A stretch of DNA of 9,705 nucleotides from Avoscillospira sp045652125. Its GTDB lineage: Bacteria; Bacillota; Clostridia; Oscillospirales; Oscillospiraceae. The stretch is taken from positions 1 to 9,705 of the forward strand of contig JAZRTT010000030.1 of assembly GCA_045652125.1 (NCBI GenBank), given 5' to 3'. The notes below the pieces were generated by a model. The model was not told the origin of the DNA. It searched no databases and was given only the letters and a program-made list of their open reading frames with translations. Shown piece after piece: positions 1 through 5,544 of the stretch. The translations under genes were made by a program, and so were the position numbers. Numbering within the stretch: position 1 is the first letter of the stretch; each line of letters begins with the position of its first letter.

Positions 1-27
1 ACAGCCAATCGTACTATGCGCTATCTG

Positions 28-115
28 ATTCTTATTTTAAGAATTACCCCTTATAACAGATATACCCCCAGGGGTGACTTTTTCCCTAAAAAAAGGAAAT
101 TACCCCGGGGGTAAC
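28..115. promoter_or_regulatory. Cluster of TACCCC/GGGGTA operator-like palindromes
   Basis: Two near-identical palindromes occur here: TACCCCCAGGGGTGAC at 63-78 and TACCCCGGGGGTAAC at 101-115. A half site, ATTACCCC, lies at 43-50. Leftward of them the minus strand carries a possible -10 box TAAAAT (plus 34-39) inside a short palindrome at 28-44. If transcription starts leftward near position 27, the two full sites would be centred near -43 and -81, where activators commonly bind. The LuxR-type regulator encoded just to the right is the obvious candidate ligand. The repeats are seen directly; the operator role and the partner are inference. Site 101-115 could instead simply be part of a terminator. 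Confidence 0.4.
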
Positions 116-157
116 AAACAACCTGCATAATTCCCCGGGTGGGAAATTATGCAGGTT
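92..157 (-). terminator. Probable terminator(s) of the LuxR-type gene
   Basis: Just past the stop codon of the gene at 166-1050, read on the minus strand, comes a hairpin with arms 141-157 and 120-135. It has a 16-bp stem with one bulged A and a CCCGG-type loop. It is followed by a compact GC-rich hairpin (arms 108-114 and 100-106), then by a T-rich stretch on the minus strand (plus 85-98 is A-rich). The second hairpin plus T-tract is the better classical terminator. Confidence 0.6.
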
Positions 158-165
158 ACTCACAA

Positions 166-1050
166 TCAACCTTTTTGCATTTTCATCAGCAGTTCCGTCC
201 GGTTGGACACTTCCAGCTTCTCATAAATATGAGCCGTGTGTTTTTTGATGGTGTTTTCCGTCACAAAAAGACTCTCTGCGATCTCTTTTCGTTTTTTGTT
301 TTCCAGCAAAAGTCGGAAAACCTCCTTCTCCCGGGCGGTCAGACAAGACAGGTCCGGATCCCCGTTTTGTTCCGGTTCGATTTGATTCAGTACGCCGTAC
401 TCCTGGAGCATATCGTACAAAAACAGCAGAAGCAGCTCCGTTACAATATAGGAAACGGAGAGGAATTCAAAGTTCCAGTCAATAAGCTGTTCCACAAACC
501 AGACCAGAATGTTCCACAGAACCAGAACCGCAAGGACTGCCGCATATTTTTGCGGCACCGCCTTTTTCTTGAACATCGAAAAACCAATCACCGCCACCAT
601 GGAGGCAAAATAGGAAAATAGATATATAAAATATACCTTGTGCAAAGGACCATATACTTTTTTTAATGTAGCTACGCCGTCTACGTATTCCAGCCGTACT
701 TCCTTATAGTACAAAGGCAGATATCCACCGCTGGCTGCCAGCAGAAACACCAGAATACTGATACCGATCAGCACACCCAAATAAGCAGGCCTGATTTTCA
801 GATCGCAGACATCCATAATAAGGACCAGCATGCAAAGGGGCAAAAACACAGAGCCCAGATAGGCGATTCGATTGGCCATCATGGCCCCTTCCAGGGTTTT
901 GGAAACAGCCATGGTGAAGTAGCCAAGATTTACCACAAACACGGAAATGAACAGCAGCAGAAACCACAGCTCCCGTTTCTTTGCCAGGCGGCAGTAGCCC
1001 AGCACCAGCAGCAGGGACAGGGTTGCAATGACACCGTAGATCCATGCCAT
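166..1050 (-). CDS. Membrane-bound LuxR-type transcriptional regulator (7TM sensor fused to HTH)
   Basis: The 294-aa protein has an N-terminal membrane region with about seven to eight hydrophobic segments (residues 1-20, 28-50, 60-81, 88-110, 138-160, 169-188 and 195-215). This resembles the 7TM sensor module often found at the N-terminus of histidine kinases, including the conserved stretch around ANRIAYLGSVFLPL. The C-terminus (about 234-292) is a LuxR/GerE helix-turn-helix with LTAREKEVFRLLLENKKRKE and VTENTIKKHTAHIYEKL. There is no kinase or receiver domain, so it should act as a one-component regulator that senses a membrane signal and binds DNA from the membrane. The start is supported by AGGAGG at plus 1061-1066, 10 nt upstream. 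The gene lies 76 bp downstream of bipA, same strand, with its own likely extended -10 promoter. Signal and targets are unknown; the palindromes at 43-115 are candidate sites. Confidence 0.85.
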   Translation of the reverse strand: MAWIYGVIATLSLLLVLGYCRLAKKRELWFLLLFISVFVVNLGYFTMAVSKTLEGAMMANRIAYLGSVFLPLCMLVLIMDVCDLKIRPAYLGVLIGISILVFLLAASGGYLPLYYKEVRLEYVDGVATLKKVYGPLHKVYFIYLFSYFASMVAVIGFSMFKKKAVPQKYAAVLAVLVLWNILVWFVEQLIDWNFEFLSVSYIVTELLLLFLYDMLQEYGVLNQIEPEQNGDPDLSCLTAREKEVFRLLLENKKRKEIAESLFVTENTIKKHTAHIYEKLEVSNRTELLMKMQKG

Positions 1051-1082
1051 ACCGAATACACCTCCTCTTTCTCTTTTTTATC

Positions 1083-1110
1083 ATTATACCATACTTTTGA
1101 AAAAACGGAA
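1083..1110 (-). promoter_or_regulatory. Promoter candidate for the LuxR-type gene
   Basis: On the minus strand a perfect TATAAT (plus 1083-1088) is preceded by TG at the extended -10 position (TGGTATAAT). A weak -35, TTCCGT (plus 1105-1110), lies 16 bp upstream. No convincing terminator separates it from bipA, so read-through from bipA may add to expression. Confidence 0.55.
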
Positions 1111-1126
1111 GAGCGAAACCCACCGG

Positions 1127-2944
1127 TCATTTATTGCCCTTGTTGTGCTTCATCCGCTCGGCATGATCCAATATCCGCTTACGGATGCGCAGGGTCTTGG
1201 GGGTGACCTCCAGCAGTTCGTCATCTGCCAGATATTCCAGACATTGCTCCAGGCTCATGACTCTGGGGCTGGTGAGCCGCAGGGCTTCATCGGAGCCGGA
1301 GGCACGCATATTGGTCAGCTGCTTCTTCTTGCAGACGTTGACGGACATATCTTCATTGCGGCTGCATTGACCCACCACCATACCGGCGTAAACCGGGGTG
1401 CCGGCTCCGATGAACATGACGCCCCGATCCTGAGCATTGAACAGACCGTAGGCACAGGCATCGCCGGATTCAAAGGCCACCAGAGAGCCGCTGGGACGGC
1501 GGTCGATCTCGCCCTTGACCGGGGCATAGCCGTCCAAAACAGAGGCCATAATGCCCTCGCCCCGGGTATCGGTCAAAAATTCGTTTCGATAACCGAACAG
1601 CCCCCGGGCAGGAACCAGGAATTCCAGCCGCATCCGGCTTCCCACAGGGGTCATGGAGATCAGGTCGCCCTTGCGCTGACTGATCTTGTCGATCACAGCA
1701 CCGACGGAGTTTTCCGGTACATCGGCCACCAGCCGCTCAATAGGCTCACAGAGTTTGCCATCTACTTCCCGGTTCAGAACACGGGGGGTGGAGACCTGAA
1801 ATTCGTACCCCTCCCGGCGCATAGTCTCAATAAGGATGGACAGATGCATTTCTCCGCGGCCTGCCACATTGAAAGCATCCATACCCTGTTCCGTGACCCG
1901 GAGGGACACATCCTTCAGCAGTTCCCGCTCCAGACGGTCTCTCAGGTTTCGGGAGGTGACAAATTTCCCTTCCTTTCCGGCAAAGGGAGAGTCGTTGATG
2001 GAGAAGGTCATCTCCATGGTAGGCTCGGATATTTTTACAAAAGGCAGGGGCTCCGCCACATCGGGAGCACAGATGGTTCTGCCGATGGTAATATCGGAAA
2101 TTCCGGAAAATGCCACGATCTCGCCGGCAGCCGCTTCCTGAATGGGGCTGCGGCCATGACTGGTGTATTCGTACAGCGCCACGACCTTGGCTTTCTGCTT
2201 CATGTCCGGGTCATGGAAATCGCACACAGAGATCTCCTGATTGGCCCTGATGACACCCCGCTCCACACGGCCCACGGCGATTCTTCCCACAAACTCATTA
2301 TAGTCAATAGAGGAGATCAACACCTGCAGAGGACCTTCTTTGTCTCCTTTGGGAGGGTCGATATAGTTGACGATCGTCTCAAACAAAGGCACCATGTCCG
2401 TACCTTCCTGCTGGGGAGAGTAAGAAGAAATACCGCGGCGGGCAGAACAGAAGATGGTGGGGCTGTCAAACTGTTCCTGTGTAGCGTCCAGATCCAAAAG
2501 CAGTTCCAGAACTTCTTCCACCACTTCTTCCACACGGGCATCGGGCCGGTCGATCTTGTTGACTACCACAATGACCTTATGCCCCAGTTCCAAAGCCTTC
2601 TGCAGGACAAATCGGGTCTGGGGCATAGGACCTTCGGCAGCATCTACCAAAAGCAGAACGCCGTCCACCATTTTCAGGATTCGTTCCACCTCGCCGGAGA
2701 AATCGGCATGTCCCGGCGTGTCCACAATGTTGATCTTTGTATCTTTGTAATGGACAGCGGTATTTTTCGCCAGAATCGTAATGCCCCGCTCCCGTTCCAG
2801 ATCGCCGGAATCCATAACCCGATCCTGCGTGGCCTGATTTTCCCGAAAGGCACCGCCCTGTTTCAAAAGTTCATCCACCAGCGTCGTCTTGCCATGATCG
2901 ACATGGGCGATGATCGCAATATTTCGAATGTTTTCCTGTGCCAT
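1127..2944 (-). CDS. typA: Translational GTPase TypA/BipA
   Basis: This 605-aa protein has the usual length of TypA/BipA, a ribosome-binding GTPase related to EF-G and LepA. The family is known for roles in 50S subunit assembly and in growth at low temperature or under stress. GTPase motifs are intact: G1 AHVDHGKTT (13-21), G2 around RERGITI (51-57), G3 DTPGH (75-79), G4 NKID (129-132) and G5-like CSARRG (166-171). Domain II and the EF-G-like domains follow, and the C-terminal region contains the family-typical stretches RGEMHLSILIETMRREGYE and GLFGYRNEFLTDTRGEG. The start ATG is preceded by AAGGGGG (plus 2953-2959) with 8 nt spacing. It has its own promoter at plus 2989-3017. A long antisense open frame on the plus strand covers it but looks like a shadow. 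Confidence 0.97.
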   Translation of the reverse strand: MAQENIRNIAIIAHVDHGKTTLVDELLKQGGAFRENQATQDRVMDSGDLERERGITILAKNTAVHYKDTKINIVDTPGHADFSGEVERILKMVDGVLLLVDAAEGPMPQTRFVLQKALELGHKVIVVVNKIDRPDARVEEVVEEVLELLLDLDATQEQFDSPTIFCSARRGISSYSPQQEGTDMVPLFETIVNYIDPPKGDKEGPLQVLISSIDYNEFVGRIAVGRVERGVIRANQEISVCDFHDPDMKQKAKVVALYEYTSHGRSPIQEAAAGEIVAFSGISDITIGRTICAPDVAEPLPFVKISEPTMEMTFSINDSPFAGKEGKFVTSRNLRDRLERELLKDVSLRVTEQGMDAFNVAGRGEMHLSILIETMRREGYEFQVSTPRVLNREVDGKLCEPIERLVADVPENSVGAVIDKISQRKGDLISMTPVGSRMRLEFLVPARGLFGYRNEFLTDTRGEGIMASVLDGYAPVKGEIDRRPSGSLVAFESGDACAYGLFNAQDRGVMFIGAGTPVYAGMVVGQCSRNEDMSVNVCKKKQLTNMRASGSDEALRLTSPRVMSLEQCLEYLADDELLEVTPKTLRIRKRILDHAERMKHNKGNK

Positions 2945-2988
2945 AACATTGGCCCCCTTAGTAAATACAGCTTATCTGACAACCATTT

Positions 2989-3017
2989 ATTTTAGCACAG
3001 GAAATCGCATTATACAA
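2989..3017 (-). promoter_or_regulatory. typA promoter
   Basis: Minus-strand -35 TTGTAT (plus 3012-3017) and -10 TAAAAT (plus 2989-2994) are separated by exactly 17 bp. A TG dinucleotide precedes the -10 (TGCTAAAAT), giving an extended -10. Transcription would start about 40 nt upstream of the typA start codon. Confidence 0.7.
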
Positions 3018-3132
3018 GGTATTTCCATGATTTCCGGGAAACAGTCTCTTGATTTTTTCTGTATTCCTATGTAATGCCATTAACAAAAAGCCCTATTCAA
3101 GTGTTAAAAAGCGTTCCTCTGGTTTCTTCCAG

Positions 3133-3176
3133 AAGCCAAGACCCACAGCCCTGAGGCTGTGGGTCTTGGCTTTTTT
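3133..3176 (+). terminator. Perfect 18-bp stem hairpin, terminator oriented rightward
   Basis: Arms 3133-3150 and 3155-3172 are perfectly complementary over 18 bp around a CTGA loop. A T-run (3171-3176) follows on the plus strand. It directly abuts the stop codon (3175-3177) of the minus-strand CapK-like gene. On the minus strand the 3' arm is followed only by CTTCTGG, so the U-tract there is poor. It may still end that gene. Its better-formed orientation is rightward, where no gene is recognised upstream. Confidence 0.7.
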
Positions 3177-4230
3177 ATTCCATCGGGGCGGTGGCTCGGA
3201 GGTGTTTCAGCACCGGAAGCGTTCTGCCGCAGGGGCAGGGCGCTTCATCCAAAACCGCCAGCAAATTCAGTACCATTCGAAGATGGGGCATGGTGCGATC
3301 CACCAGATCCGTCACAGCAACAAGCCCGGGCTTGCCCGGTGCTACCGGCGTCCAGGTCTGAGGATCCAAAATCTCCACAAAGCAGTTTTCCGCAGTAACA
3401 TGAAGGTGCCCTTCCGGACACATATAGGCCACAATTCCATCGGTACGAACACCCAGATTTTGTGCCACAGGACAGTTAAACAATTCCTGCAGCCGCCGGC
3501 GTAAGCTCCCGTCTGCCACTCCCTGCGTGACCGTAACAACTTTCAGAGGCTTCTGCAGCCGCAGTCCGGTTCGTTCCATACCGCCCGCCAGCATCGCAAG
3601 GGCATTGGCGCTGCCGGAAATATACTCGGGCGCAAATTCGTCGATCTCCTCCAGCATAGGCTGAATGCTTCGATCTGTTATGGCGCATACCGAAAGGGAA
3701 ATCCGGTTTCGCATATAGGGCTCTTCCCGAAGGAACCAGGGATCCCGAGGCTTATCCCAAAGCAGAACGCTGGGGCTGCCGAAGGTAACACCATACCAGC
3801 TAAGGCCGCGCCAACGGGCTGCCTCGTATCGTTCCATCTGTTGCTGCGTATAATAAAGGTCTGTCCGATGTTCCTCATCCACACCATGGCCGGCATGATG
3901 AAGATGCTCCACATCTACACCCCGGCACAAATACTGCCGAGACTGTGAAAGGTATTCCTCCATGGGGATGGGATCCACCGCCTGCAGGCAATCCAGCGGT
4001 TCTCTGCGCAGCTCCAGATCCGTAAAAGACAGATCGGAGTAGGCCGGCACATTGTCCCTGCAAAAGAGCATTAGTTCCGACAACTTTTGCCGCAGTACAG
4101 CAGCCCGTGTATCGGGATCCATGGTTTCGGAGGCCTGCAGCTGTCTGGTATAGGCCGCCACCCGGTTCTTCTGCAGCAGCGTCATAGCCGGATATACCGC
4201 CTTTTCAATATAGAATTTCTTAAGATCCAT
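3175..4230 (-). CDS. CapK/PaaK-like adenylate-forming family protein, motif-degenerate and C-terminally short
   Basis: The 351-aa protein resembles the CapK / phenylacetate-CoA ligase / coenzyme F390 synthetase branch of adenylate-forming enzymes. Recognisable parts are the entry segment about 120-150 (DLYYTQQQMERYEAARWRG), the central GIVAYMCPEGHLHVTAENC (265-283) and the end PCPCGRTLPVLK (331-342). Three expected active-site elements are altered. The Ser/Thr/Gly-rich ATP loop (TSGSTG type) is replaced by HAGHGV (112-117). The aromatic-Gly..Glu segment before the Pro-Glu-Gly-His region reads LGVRTD (259-264). The R-x-G-D segment near the end reads RMVLNLL (318-324). The protein stops where relatives continue with a C-terminal lid domain of roughly 80-100 residues. 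The frame is open and has a GAGAAGG-type ribosome binding site and a promoter, so it is likely expressed. It may be a pseudoenzyme or a diverged enzyme of unknown substrate. Confidence 0.75.
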   Translation of the reverse strand: MDLKKFYIEKAVYPAMTLLQKNRVAAYTRQLQASETMDPDTRAAVLRQKLSELMLFCRDNVPAYSDLSFTDLELRREPLDCLQAVDPIPMEEYLSQSRQYLCRGVDVEHLHHAGHGVDEEHRTDLYYTQQQMERYEAARWRGLSWYGVTFGSPSVLLWDKPRDPWFLREEPYMRNRISLSVCAITDRSIQPMLEEIDEFAPEYISGSANALAMLAGGMERTGLRLQKPLKVVTVTQGVADGSLRRRLQELFNCPVAQNLGVRTDGIVAYMCPEGHLHVTAENCFVEILDPQTWTPVAPGKPGLVAVTDLVDRTMPHLRMVLNLLAVLDEAPCPCGRTLPVLKHLRATAPME

Positions 4231-4262
4231 AAAGGTCGACCTTCTCTCTTTTATACGTCCAC

Positions 4263-4291
4263 ATCATACAGAAAAAGAGGGGAAAAGGCAA
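4263..4291 (-). promoter_or_regulatory. Promoter of the CapK-like gene
   Basis: Minus-strand -35 TTGCCT (plus 4286-4291) and -10 TATGAT (plus 4263-4268) are spaced by 17 bp. It lies back-to-back with the tRNA operon promoter that starts at 4323. The ribosome binding site downstream overlaps a 12-bp palindrome, AAGGTCGACCTT, at 4232-4243. Confidence 0.55.
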
Positions 4292-4322
4292 GAAGGAATC
4301 GGCAGAAAATGGGAAATAATCC

Positions 4323-4351
4323 TTGACACCGAAAATATCATGTGCTATTAT
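4323..4351 (+). promoter_or_regulatory. Promoter of the five-tRNA operon
   Basis: Consensus -35 TTGACA (4323-4328) and -10 TATTAT (4346-4351) are separated by 17 bp. Transcription should start near 4358. The roughly 30-nt leader ends in a small hairpin (4371-4379 with 4383-4390, one bulged G) that directly abuts the 5' end of tRNA-Gly. Confidence 0.85.
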
Positions 4352-4390
4352 CGTATAGCTGATTGCATCAGTAAGCCCCAGCGGGGTTAC

Positions 4391-4464
4391 GCGGGTGTAG
4401 TTCAATGGCAGAACCCCAGCCTTCCAAGCTGGTCGCGTGGGTTCGATTCCCATCACCCGCTCCA
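4391..4464 (+). tRNA. tRNA-Gly (UCC)
   Basis: The acceptor arm GCGGGTG (4391-4397) pairs with CACCCGC (4454-4460). The anticodon stem CCAGC/GCTGG encloses loop CTTCCAA with anticodon TCC at 4423-4425. The T-arm GTTCGATTCC is present, the discriminator is T, and CCA is encoded at 4462-4464. It is the first gene of the operon. Confidence 0.97.
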
Positions 4465-4467
4465 TAT

Positions 4468-4544
<77 letters not shown>

Positions 4545-4595
4545 GCCCGTTTTAGGGTAATGCCATGCGGTGCAGCGCAGTAAGAAATTGGATAT

Positions 4596-4673
4596 GGTGG
4601 ATGTGGCGCAGTTGGTTAGCGCGCCAGATTGTGGCTCTGGAGGCCGAGGGTTCGAATCCCTTCATCCACCCCA
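4596..4673 (+). tRNA. tRNA-His (GUG)
   Basis: The acceptor arm GTGGATG (4597-4603) pairs with CATCCAC (4663-4669). The extra G-1 typical of tRNA-His is encoded at 4596 and pairs with discriminator C4670. The anticodon stem CCAGA/TCTGG encloses loop TTGTGGC with anticodon GTG at 4631-4633. CCA is encoded at 4671-4673. Confidence 0.97.
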
Positions 4674-4683
4674 TTCTTTTCTT

Positions 4684-4706
4684 CAGCCTCGCCTGTGGCG
4701 GGGCTG
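4684..4706 (+). other. Spacer hairpin between tRNA-His and tRNA-Gln
   Basis: CAGCCTCGCC (4684-4693) pairs with GGCGGGGCTG (4697-4706) over 10 bp, with one G-U pair, around a TGT loop. It is followed by TAAGTTTCTTTG, which is not a strong U-tract. It could aid processing of the polycistronic tRNA transcript or act as a weak internal terminator. Confidence 0.5.
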
Positions 4707-4726
4707 TAAGTTTCTTTGCCGGATAT

Positions 4727-4801
4727 TGGGATGTAGCCAAGCGGTAAGGCAACGGACTTTGACTCCGTCATGCGTAGGTTCGAATCCTGCCATCCCAGCC
4801 A
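4727..4801 (+). tRNA. tRNA-Gln (UUG)
   Basis: The acceptor arm TGGGATG (4727-4733) pairs with CATCCCA (4791-4797). The anticodon stem ACGGA/TCCGT encloses loop CTTTGAC with anticodon TTG at 4759-4761. The discriminator is G and CCA is encoded at 4799-4801. The bases GGATAT directly precede this gene; the same hexamer ends at the G-1 boundary of tRNA-His. Confidence 0.97.
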
Positions 4802-4818
4802 GCAAGATCAATCTATCT

Positions 4819-4894
4819 GACCCGCTAGCTCAGTCGGCAGAGCACCTGCCTTTTAAGCAGGGTGTCCGGAGTTCGAATCTCCGGCGGGTCACCA
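4819..4894 (+). tRNA. tRNA-Lys (UUU)
   Basis: The acceptor arm GACCCGC (4819-4825) pairs with GCGGGTC (4884-4890). The anticodon stem CCTGC/GCAGG encloses loop CTTTTAA with anticodon TTT at 4852-4854. The discriminator is A and CCA is encoded at 4892-4894. It is the last gene of the operon. Its 3' end is repeated in inverted form at 4935-4946 and in broken direct form at 4954-5053. Confidence 0.97.
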
Positions 4895-4946
4895 ATAAAA
4901 AAAAGACAGCCAATAGGCTGTCTTTTTTTATTGGCCGCCGGAGATT
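4876..4946. repeat. Near-perfect 71-bp palindrome of tRNA-Lys 3' end plus terminator
   Basis: The left arm 4876-4911 starts with AATCTCCGGCGG (tRNA-Lys T-arm and acceptor), continues through CCA and ends in the terminator stem. The right arm 4916-4946 is its reverse complement, except that GTCA (4888-4891) and one A are absent. The shared 12-mer occurs inverted at 4935-4946. The 3' part of tRNA-Lys plus its terminator therefore appears to have been duplicated in inverted orientation around the loop AATA. In a read-through RNA the right arm could pair with the tRNA-Lys T-arm and acceptor. Confidence 0.85.
4897..4930 (+). terminator. Terminator of the tRNA operon
   Basis: The stem GACAGCC (4905-4911) / GGCTGTC (4916-4922) with loop AATA is extended by an A8/T7 run (4897-4904 and 4923-4929). 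It is strong in the plus direction, and the A-run makes it potentially bidirectional. It forms the centre of the larger palindrome 4876-4946. Confidence 0.92.
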
Positions 4947-4953
4947 TGTTTAC

Positions 4954-5053
4954 GCAGGTCGGAGTTCGACGCCCGCCCGCAGGCGGGTGTGGCGAGGCGC
5001 AACCGCCGCTTGCGGCGGCACTTGGCGCCGAGGTATCGGAGGCGGGTCACCAA
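4954..5053 (+). repeat. Interrupted partial copy of the tRNA-Lys 3' half with GC-rich hairpin insert
   Basis: CGGAGTTCGA of the tRNA-Lys T-arm (4867-4876) recurs at 4960-4969. GGCGGGTCACCAA (4883-4895) recurs exactly at 5041-5053. In the real tRNA the starts of these blocks are 16 nt apart; here they are 81 nt apart, so about 65 nt of extra sequence lies between. That insert holds a hairpin at 4969-4990 (stem around CCCGCC/GGCGGG). It also holds a nested one in which GGCGC (4996-5000) pairs with GCGCC (5025-5029) around the perfect stem CCGCCGC/GCGGCGG (5003-5009, 5012-5018). It could be an attachment-site scar or a dispersed palindromic repeat. Confidence 0.7.
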
Positions 5054-5058
5054 AATCA

Positions 5059-5079
5059 CCAAATGCCACAGGCATTTGG
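5059..5079 (-). terminator. Likely terminator of the 52-aa small gene
   Basis: CCAAATGCC (5059-5067) and GGCATTTGG (5071-5079) form a perfect 9-bp stem with a 3-nt loop, just past the stop codon of the minus-strand gene at 5084-5242. On the minus strand it is followed by TGATTTTGG, a modest U-tract. The plus side carries CTCTTTATT, so it might work both ways. Confidence 0.6.
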
Positions 5080-5083
5080 CTCT

Positions 5084-5242
5084 TTATTCCCTTTCCGCCC
5101 TCTCAAACGGCAACAATTTTATTTCCGTTTCCGTTGCATCGAGGTACATCTCCTCGCATTCTCTCTGGGCTTCAATCAATTCATTGATGGCCCTTTCTGT
5201 GGCCCGGAACAGCTTGAGATACATTTCCTTATAATCCGGCAT
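5084..5242 (-). CDS. Small acidic hypothetical protein (52 aa)
   Basis: This short frame starts MPDYKEMYLKLFRATERAIN and ends FERAERE. It is strongly helical in character and rich in Glu, Arg and Leu, with heptad-like hydrophobic spacing that suggests a coiled coil (about residues 7-35). Support comes from an AAGAGG ribosome binding site 7 nt before the ATG, a near-consensus promoter (plus 5290-5318) and a hairpin 5 bp past the stop. I know of similar short proteins in Clostridia, where they are unnamed, but cannot assign a function. It is divergent from the XRE-type gene, which may repress it because palindromic sites overlap its promoter. Confidence 0.7.
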   Translation of the reverse strand: MPDYKEMYLKLFRATERAINELIEAQRECEEMYLDATETEIKLLPFERAERE

Positions 5243-5262
5243 CTTGGCACCTCTTGGATTGT

Positions 5263-5334
5263 GGGGATTATATCCCCTTAATAAGAAAGATTATAACCCC
5301 CATAATAAGATTCGTCAATATGGAGGGTTATAAT
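5263..5334. promoter_or_regulatory. Operator-like palindromes in the divergent region
   Basis: GGGGATTATATCCCC at 5263-5277 is a palindrome of 6-bp arms with a 3-nt centre. A separate inverted repeat pairs ATTATAACCC (5290-5299) with GGGTTATAAT (5325-5334). The second arm reaches the XRE start codon and overlaps its ribosome binding site. All share the half-site GGGNTTATA(A)T. The arrangement suits autoregulation by the XRE protein plus control of the divergent small gene. The repeats are seen; the binding partner is inferred. Confidence 0.55.
5290..5318 (-). promoter_or_regulatory. Promoter of the 52-aa gene
   Basis: On the minus strand -35 TTGACG (plus 5313-5318) and a perfect -10 TATAAT (plus 5290-5295) are spaced by exactly 17 bp. 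The -10 lies inside one arm of the inverted repeat ATTATAACCC / GGGTTATAAT, so a protein bound there would block it. Confidence 0.75.
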
Positions 5335-5544
5335 ATGATTTCTTTTGACAAGCTCTGGAAAACTATGGAGAAAAAGGGATTTTCCACCTATATGCTCCGT
5401 GAGAAATGCGGTATTGACAGCAAGACCATCCGTCGCCTGCGAGCCAACGAGAATATGGAAACCAAAACCCTTAACAAGCTCTGTGCTGTTTTGGAATGCT
5501 CTCTCAATGATATTGCCGAATATAAAAAGGATGATTGCGATTAA
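5335..5544 (+). CDS. Small XRE/Cro-type helix-turn-helix regulator
   Basis: The 69-aa protein is a single Cro/C1-type helix-turn-helix domain. The recognition region runs about residues 16-45 (FSTYMLREKCGIDSKTIRRL), followed by ETKTLNKLCAVLECSLNDI, a conserved tail of this family. The ATG at 5335 is chosen because GGAGGG (5322-5327) lies just upstream. An in-frame ATG at 5320 would overlap that site. Such minimal repressors are common on integrative and conjugative elements of Clostridia. The last codons and the stop lie within a terminator hairpin. It probably regulates its own promoter and the divergent small gene. Confidence 0.85.
   Translation: MISFDKLWKTMEKKGFSTYMLREKCGIDSKTIRRLRANENMETKTLNKLCAVLECSLNDIAEYKKDDCD

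Noticed and set aside
28..157. A CRISPR-like or iteron array from the repeated TACCCC motifs
   Set aside because: There are only two full sites and a half site, with unequal spacing and no uniform repeat-spacer structure.
1097..2995. A 632-codon open frame on the plus strand, antisense to typA
   Set aside because: It mirrors a certain typA gene, its protein resembles no family I recognise and has shadow-like composition (His/Gln/Gly rich), and no promoter or ribosome binding site leads into it.
4883..5053. The two GGCGGGTCACCAA copies as attL/attR of an integrated element
   Set aside because: Only about 150 bp lies between them, with no integrase, so they cannot bound a functional element; kept only as a possible scar.
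4954..5053. A second functional tRNA-Lys gene
   Set aside because: There is no 5' acceptor, D-arm or anticodon arm, and the T-arm is interrupted by about 65 nt.
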